DNA of 64,000 nucleotides from Paenibacillus sediminis (lineage in GTDB: Bacteria > Bacillota > Bacilli > Paenibacillales > Paenibacillaceae): positions 1,116,001-1,180,000 of the forward strand of contig NZ_JAGGKP010000001.1 of assembly GCF_017873765.1 (NCBI RefSeq), given 5' to 3'. Below the pieces are notes generated by a model. It searched no databases and was not told the DNA's origin. It saw only the letters and a list, made by a program, of their open reading frames with translations. Both the position numbers and the translations under genes were made by a program. This document shows, piece by piece, positions 61,239 to 64,000 of the stretch; position 1 is the first letter of the stretch; each line of letters opens with the position of its first letter.

Positions 61239-62843
61239 TTATTTAAATTCATATGAAGTATATCTTTGTAGGTTATGAATGCTTGTCCATATATCAGCAG
61301 TCTCAGCACCCATATACCAATATGCAAATCCTTTTACGTTTCGGCTGCTTGCATATTCATATTTGGCAGAAAGCGAACGACTGTCCTCAGCCCAAATGTA
61401 ATGGGGTACACCTTGTTTAGTGTAGCTCACTACATATTGACCTACCGCGTCGTCCCACTTTACTCTGCCCGGCCCGTATTTTATCTTTGCAACTTGTTCG
61501 GTTAATGTTATTGCACTTGACGTTACACTTTGAGAAGTGACCGACCAATCTCTTGTATAGAAAGGAAGTGCAACGATTGTCTTGGATGACGGAACACTAG
61601 CAAGCTGCTTGTCGATTGCTTGTTTGAACCAAGGCAGCGAAGATACTGAACCTGGTTCAGCCCCCCCTCCCCAGTGTTCGTCATATGCCATCAGTACAAC
61701 ATAATCTGCAAAGGTACCAAGCTTTGCATAATCAAATGCTGCCGTCCAGTCCGATCCTAAATCAGGAGAGACATCGATGGATAACACAGCACCTGCCTGA
61801 TGGAGCACACTCGCTAGACTAGCGACAAAGCTGGTGAGATGATCTCGGTCACTGGCAGCTACATTTTCGAAATCCATATTAATGCCATTGAGATGATATC
61901 TCTTTACATACGAAACAATTTGATTAATCGTTTTGCTTCTATTCGCTTCAGTGGACAGCATCTCGTGAGTTACATTCGAATCCGAATGATTGCCAAAGAG
62001 TGCCCATAATTTTATATGATTCTTCATTGTCCAATTTAATAGAGTCGTATCTGTGTAGTTAGATACAGTCCCCGTCTTTTCGATAAAGAACCATCTAGGA
62101 ACTGCTGTATTCACATGAGATTTCTTAATGCTGTCAATAAACTGTGCTGCAGATTGATCGAGCTGCCATCCCATTTGAATGGTTGATGCCGGGTTCGTCT
62201 GAATGACTTTAGACCAGTTAGACATATGAAGGACACGATACATTATTGCTGCTGTCTCCTCGCGTGTTAAAGGAGCTTCAGGTCGAAACTCCCCGCCGCT
62301 GCCCTTCATCAAACCTAATTGATTCATTTTATTCACTTCGTCAACTGCCCATGATGCCACGTCGTTTGCATCAGAGAATGACAAGTCGGAGTTGACTGCT
62401 GAATCTGTATTCTGTTTAAGCGCACGTACTAGAATAACCGCGGCTTCTTGGCGTGTGACCACTTTTTTCGGTGAAAAATAGTGCTCACTCGTTCCTTGCA
62501 CCAAGCCCAAGTTGATCGCCGCCTGAACTTCATTGTAAAACCAGGCATTCCCCGGCACATCAACAAATGCAGCAATCTGATTATTCACTGGTTCAACCTT
62601 AAGTAATCTATTCATCATCGCAACAAATTCAGCTCTCGTAACTGTTTTATGAGGCTCAAACTGCTGAGGTTTTGTACCAGCAATAATATGCTTATTATAT
62701 AAATCAACAATTTCCTGCTTAGCGTAACTATCTGAAATATCTTGAAAAGGTATTGCAGCAGCTGCCAGCGCATTTGAACAAATTGCAACTATCGATATGA
62801 CTAGAACAAAAATGACTGTCAATAGCTTGTTCACTAGCTGCAT
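61239..62843 (-). CDS. SLH-domain GH18 glycoside hydrolase (spore or wall lytic type)
   Basis: This 534-residue exported protein has a signal peptide (cleavage near A-L-A-A-A, residue 28) and three SLH motifs at about residues 32-75, 92-135 and 150-205 (e.g. T-R-A-E-F-V-A-M-M-N-R, T-R-Q-E-A-A-V-I-L, T-R-E-E-T-A-A-I-M). These anchor it to pyruvylated wall polymer. A GH18 barrel follows (about 215-530). The catalytic motif is I-N-M-D-F-E-N, with the Glu as acid/base, like YaaH-type spore cortex or chitinase-like enzymes. It is monocistronic. Confidence 0.92.
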   Translation of the reverse strand: MQLVNKLLTVIFVLVISIVAICSNALAAAAIPFQDISDSYAKQEIVDLYNKHIIAGTKPQQFEPHKTVTRAEFVAMMNRLLKVEPVNNQIAAFVDVPGNAWFYNEVQAAINLGLVQGTSEHYFSPKKVVTRQEAAVILVRALKQNTDSAVNSDLSFSDANDVASWAVDEVNKMNQLGLMKGSGGEFRPEAPLTREETAAIMYRVLHMSNWSKVIQTNPASTIQMGWQLDQSAAQFIDSIKKSHVNTAVPRWFFIEKTGTVSNYTDTTLLNWTMKNHIKLWALFGNHSDSNVTHEMLSTEANRSKTINQIVSYVKRYHLNGINMDFENVAASDRDHLTSFVASLASVLHQAGAVLSIDVSPDLGSDWTAAFDYAKLGTFADYVVLMAYDEHWGGGAEPGSVSSLPWFKQAIDKQLASVPSSKTIVALPFYTRDWSVTSQSVTSSAITLTEQVAKIKYGPGRVKWDDAVGQYVVSYTKQGVPHYIWAEDSRSLSAKYEYASSRNVKGFAYWYMGAETADIWTSIHNLQRYTSYEFK

Positions 62844-62981
62844 CGCCTTTCTCTTTATATTAAGATTTCATCTCCTATCATATCAAAAAATGATGAATAA
62901 TCGTTTGAAAAAATATTGGAAAATGACAATAATCCTCGGTATAATGAGATGTTCAATACTAGAATAAGAAAGGTAGACATC

Positions 62982-63899
62982 ATGAAACCGAAATCTTCCA
63001 CATCTATGTTTATCCCGTTATTTATCGCAATTGTTGCCGTTTCGTTCTCATCTATTTTTGTGAAATGGTCGGACGCTCCAGCATCTATTCAGGGTATGTA
63101 CCGCTTGTTATTTACCGTTATTCTCATGCTCCCTTTTGGCAGAAAACATGTCAATCAAATTCCATACATAAGTAAACAAAATTGGATTCTACTTATCCTA
63201 TCAGGCTTTTTCTTAGCCCTTCACTTCTTGCTGTGGATGGGTTCCCTGAAATATACAACAGTTGCAAGTTCGACGATGATATTAGCGCTTGAGCCGGTGT
63301 TTGTCATGATCGGATCATTTATTTTATATAAAGAAAAAACAGCCTTATCCTCGCTTCTAGGAATGTTTATTGCAATTGGAGGGGTCGCTTTTATCGCATG
63401 GGGTGATATTGGAGTATCAACTACGCAGTTGTACGGAGATATTTTATCGGTGCTTGGAACTGCCGCAGTTGCCTTTCATATGCTGGCGGGACAAAAAGTA
63501 TTATCCCAAGTTTCTTCATATTTGTACAGCATCATTGTGTTTACATGTGCAGTCGTTGTGTTTGCGGTGTATAACGCAGTTATGGGTATATCATTCACGA
63601 ATTACGAAGCCTCGGATTGGGGAATATTCACTTTGCTGGCAGTCGTGCCAACCGTATTCGGTCATCTTCTATTTAATTGGCTCATGCAATATATTTCTGC
63701 CACGACAGTGTCGATGTCCATATTAGGCGAACCTGTAGGTGCTAGTATTCTGGCATGGATTCTGCTTGGTGAGAGGCTGTCGACTCTTCAAACGATTGGC
63801 GGAGTCTTTACGTTGTTCGGCCTTATTTTGTTTATGCGTACGAAGCAGCATATTCATGAACCGCCGGTAACCAGTCCGTCAATTCAACAGGCTGGATAA
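62982..63899 (+). CDS. EamA/DMT-superfamily transporter (second)
   Basis: This is a ten-TM protein of about 305 residues. It has S-F-S-S-I-F-V-K-W-S-D-A-P in TM1, F-F-L-A-L-H-F-L-L-W-M-G-S-L-K-Y-T-T in the first half and L-G-E-P-V-G-A-S-I-L-A-W in the second, which are EamA hallmarks. It differs clearly from the EamA protein at 306-1214. The ATG at 62982 with AAAGG is preferred over the in-frame ATG at 62916. It probably exports a metabolite. Confidence 0.88.
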   Translation: MKPKSSTSMFIPLFIAIVAVSFSSIFVKWSDAPASIQGMYRLLFTVILMLPFGRKHVNQIPYISKQNWILLILSGFFLALHFLLWMGSLKYTTVASSTMILALEPVFVMIGSFILYKEKTALSSLLGMFIAIGGVAFIAWGDIGVSTTQLYGDILSVLGTAAVAFHMLAGQKVLSQVSSYLYSIIVFTCAVVVFAVYNAVMGISFTNYEASDWGIFTLLAVVPTVFGHLLFNWLMQYISATTVSMSILGEPVGASILAWILLGERLSTLQTIGGVFTLFGLILFMRTKQHIHEPPVTSPSIQQAG

Positions 63900-63904
63900 T
63901 AATC

Positions 63905-63964
63905 GTTTGCGACACAAACGAATAAACGTTCTAGACATCATCAGACATCGTTTGTGTCGCAAAC
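63905..63964. promoter_or_regulatory. Long inverted repeat with nested palindromes
   Basis: GTTTGCGACACAAACGA at 63905-63921 has a perfect inverted copy at 63948-63964 across a 26-bp spacer. Each 17-bp arm itself contains a hyphenated palindrome GTTTG-5 bp-CAAAC. There is no T tract, so a double operator for a dimeric regulator of a gene beyond the right edge seems more likely than a terminator. Confidence 0.45.
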
Positions 63965-64000
63965 TAAATCACACGAATAATTTATTTGATTTCGAGTATT

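Overview
The window looks like chromosome from a low-GC, endospore-forming member of the Bacillota, most like Paenibacillus or a close relative. The evidence is a gerA/gerB/gerC-type germinant-receptor operon (44.9-48.7 kb), an SLH-domain GH18 hydrolase, a HelD RNA-polymerase recycling factor, strong AGGAGG-type ribosome binding sites with frequent GTG and TTG starts, and many classical stem-loop/T-tract terminators. No rRNA, tRNA or CRISPR array was seen.

Layout. 1-9.3 kb: housekeeping and accessory genes. These are an SGNH esterase (cut by the window edge), an EamA exporter, an MBL hydrolase, an MFS exporter with its ArsR-like regulator, a GNAT enzyme, a LacY-like permease, an LCP wall ligase, a DinB protein and ChrA. 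9.4-19.2 kb: a thioredoxin-fold DUF255 (YyaL-type) gene has been split by a decayed serine-recombinase element. A 12-bp core, which is the codons of the Cys-His-Trp-Cys active-site motif, is repeated at 11267 and 19067, exactly 7,800 bp apart. Each inner flank carries half of an inverted attP-like sequence, and a 5'-truncated large serine recombinase ends 18 bp from the right arm. The element carries a very AT-rich cassette (13.5-17.9 kb): a lipoprotein, a secreted Ser/Thr/Gly-rich protein, a membrane-anchored helical-repeat protein and a membrane-anchored subtilase. I find no named system that fits it, and it is the best candidate here for something new. The element also holds a second 5' fragment of its own target gene.

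19.3-31 kb: a VOC protein, a DrrAB-type ABC exporter, an oligopeptide/nickel-type ABC importer whose binding-protein gene has lost its 5' end, a sugar/H+ symporter, a second MBL hydrolase and a nitroreductase. 31.5-42.8 kb: a divergent surface-glycan region. The minus-strand arm makes nucleotide sugars (GalE, GalU, UDP-glucuronate decarboxylase, UDP-glucose dehydrogenase, so UDP-Glc, UDP-Gal, UDP-GlcA and UDP-Xyl). The plus-strand arm holds two paralogous glycosyltransferases flanking two SDR epimerases, a UDP-HexNAc-type dehydrogenase and a GT4 enzyme. No polymerase or flippase is present.

43-64 kb: a tautomerase, a YeeE/YedE sulfur transporter, the germination operon, 3-hexulose-6-phosphate synthase without its usual isomerase partner, an ANT(6)-like adenylyltransferase, a DUF72 protein, peptidase T, HelD, a KapD-like exonuclease, a small HTH/membrane-protein pair with an operator-like palindrome, a TrpXYZ-like ABC importer, the SLH-GH18 protein and a second EamA exporter. 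Several intergenic regions hold promoter-plus-terminator or operator-like structures with no coding sequence; these are listed as candidate small RNAs or regulatory sites.
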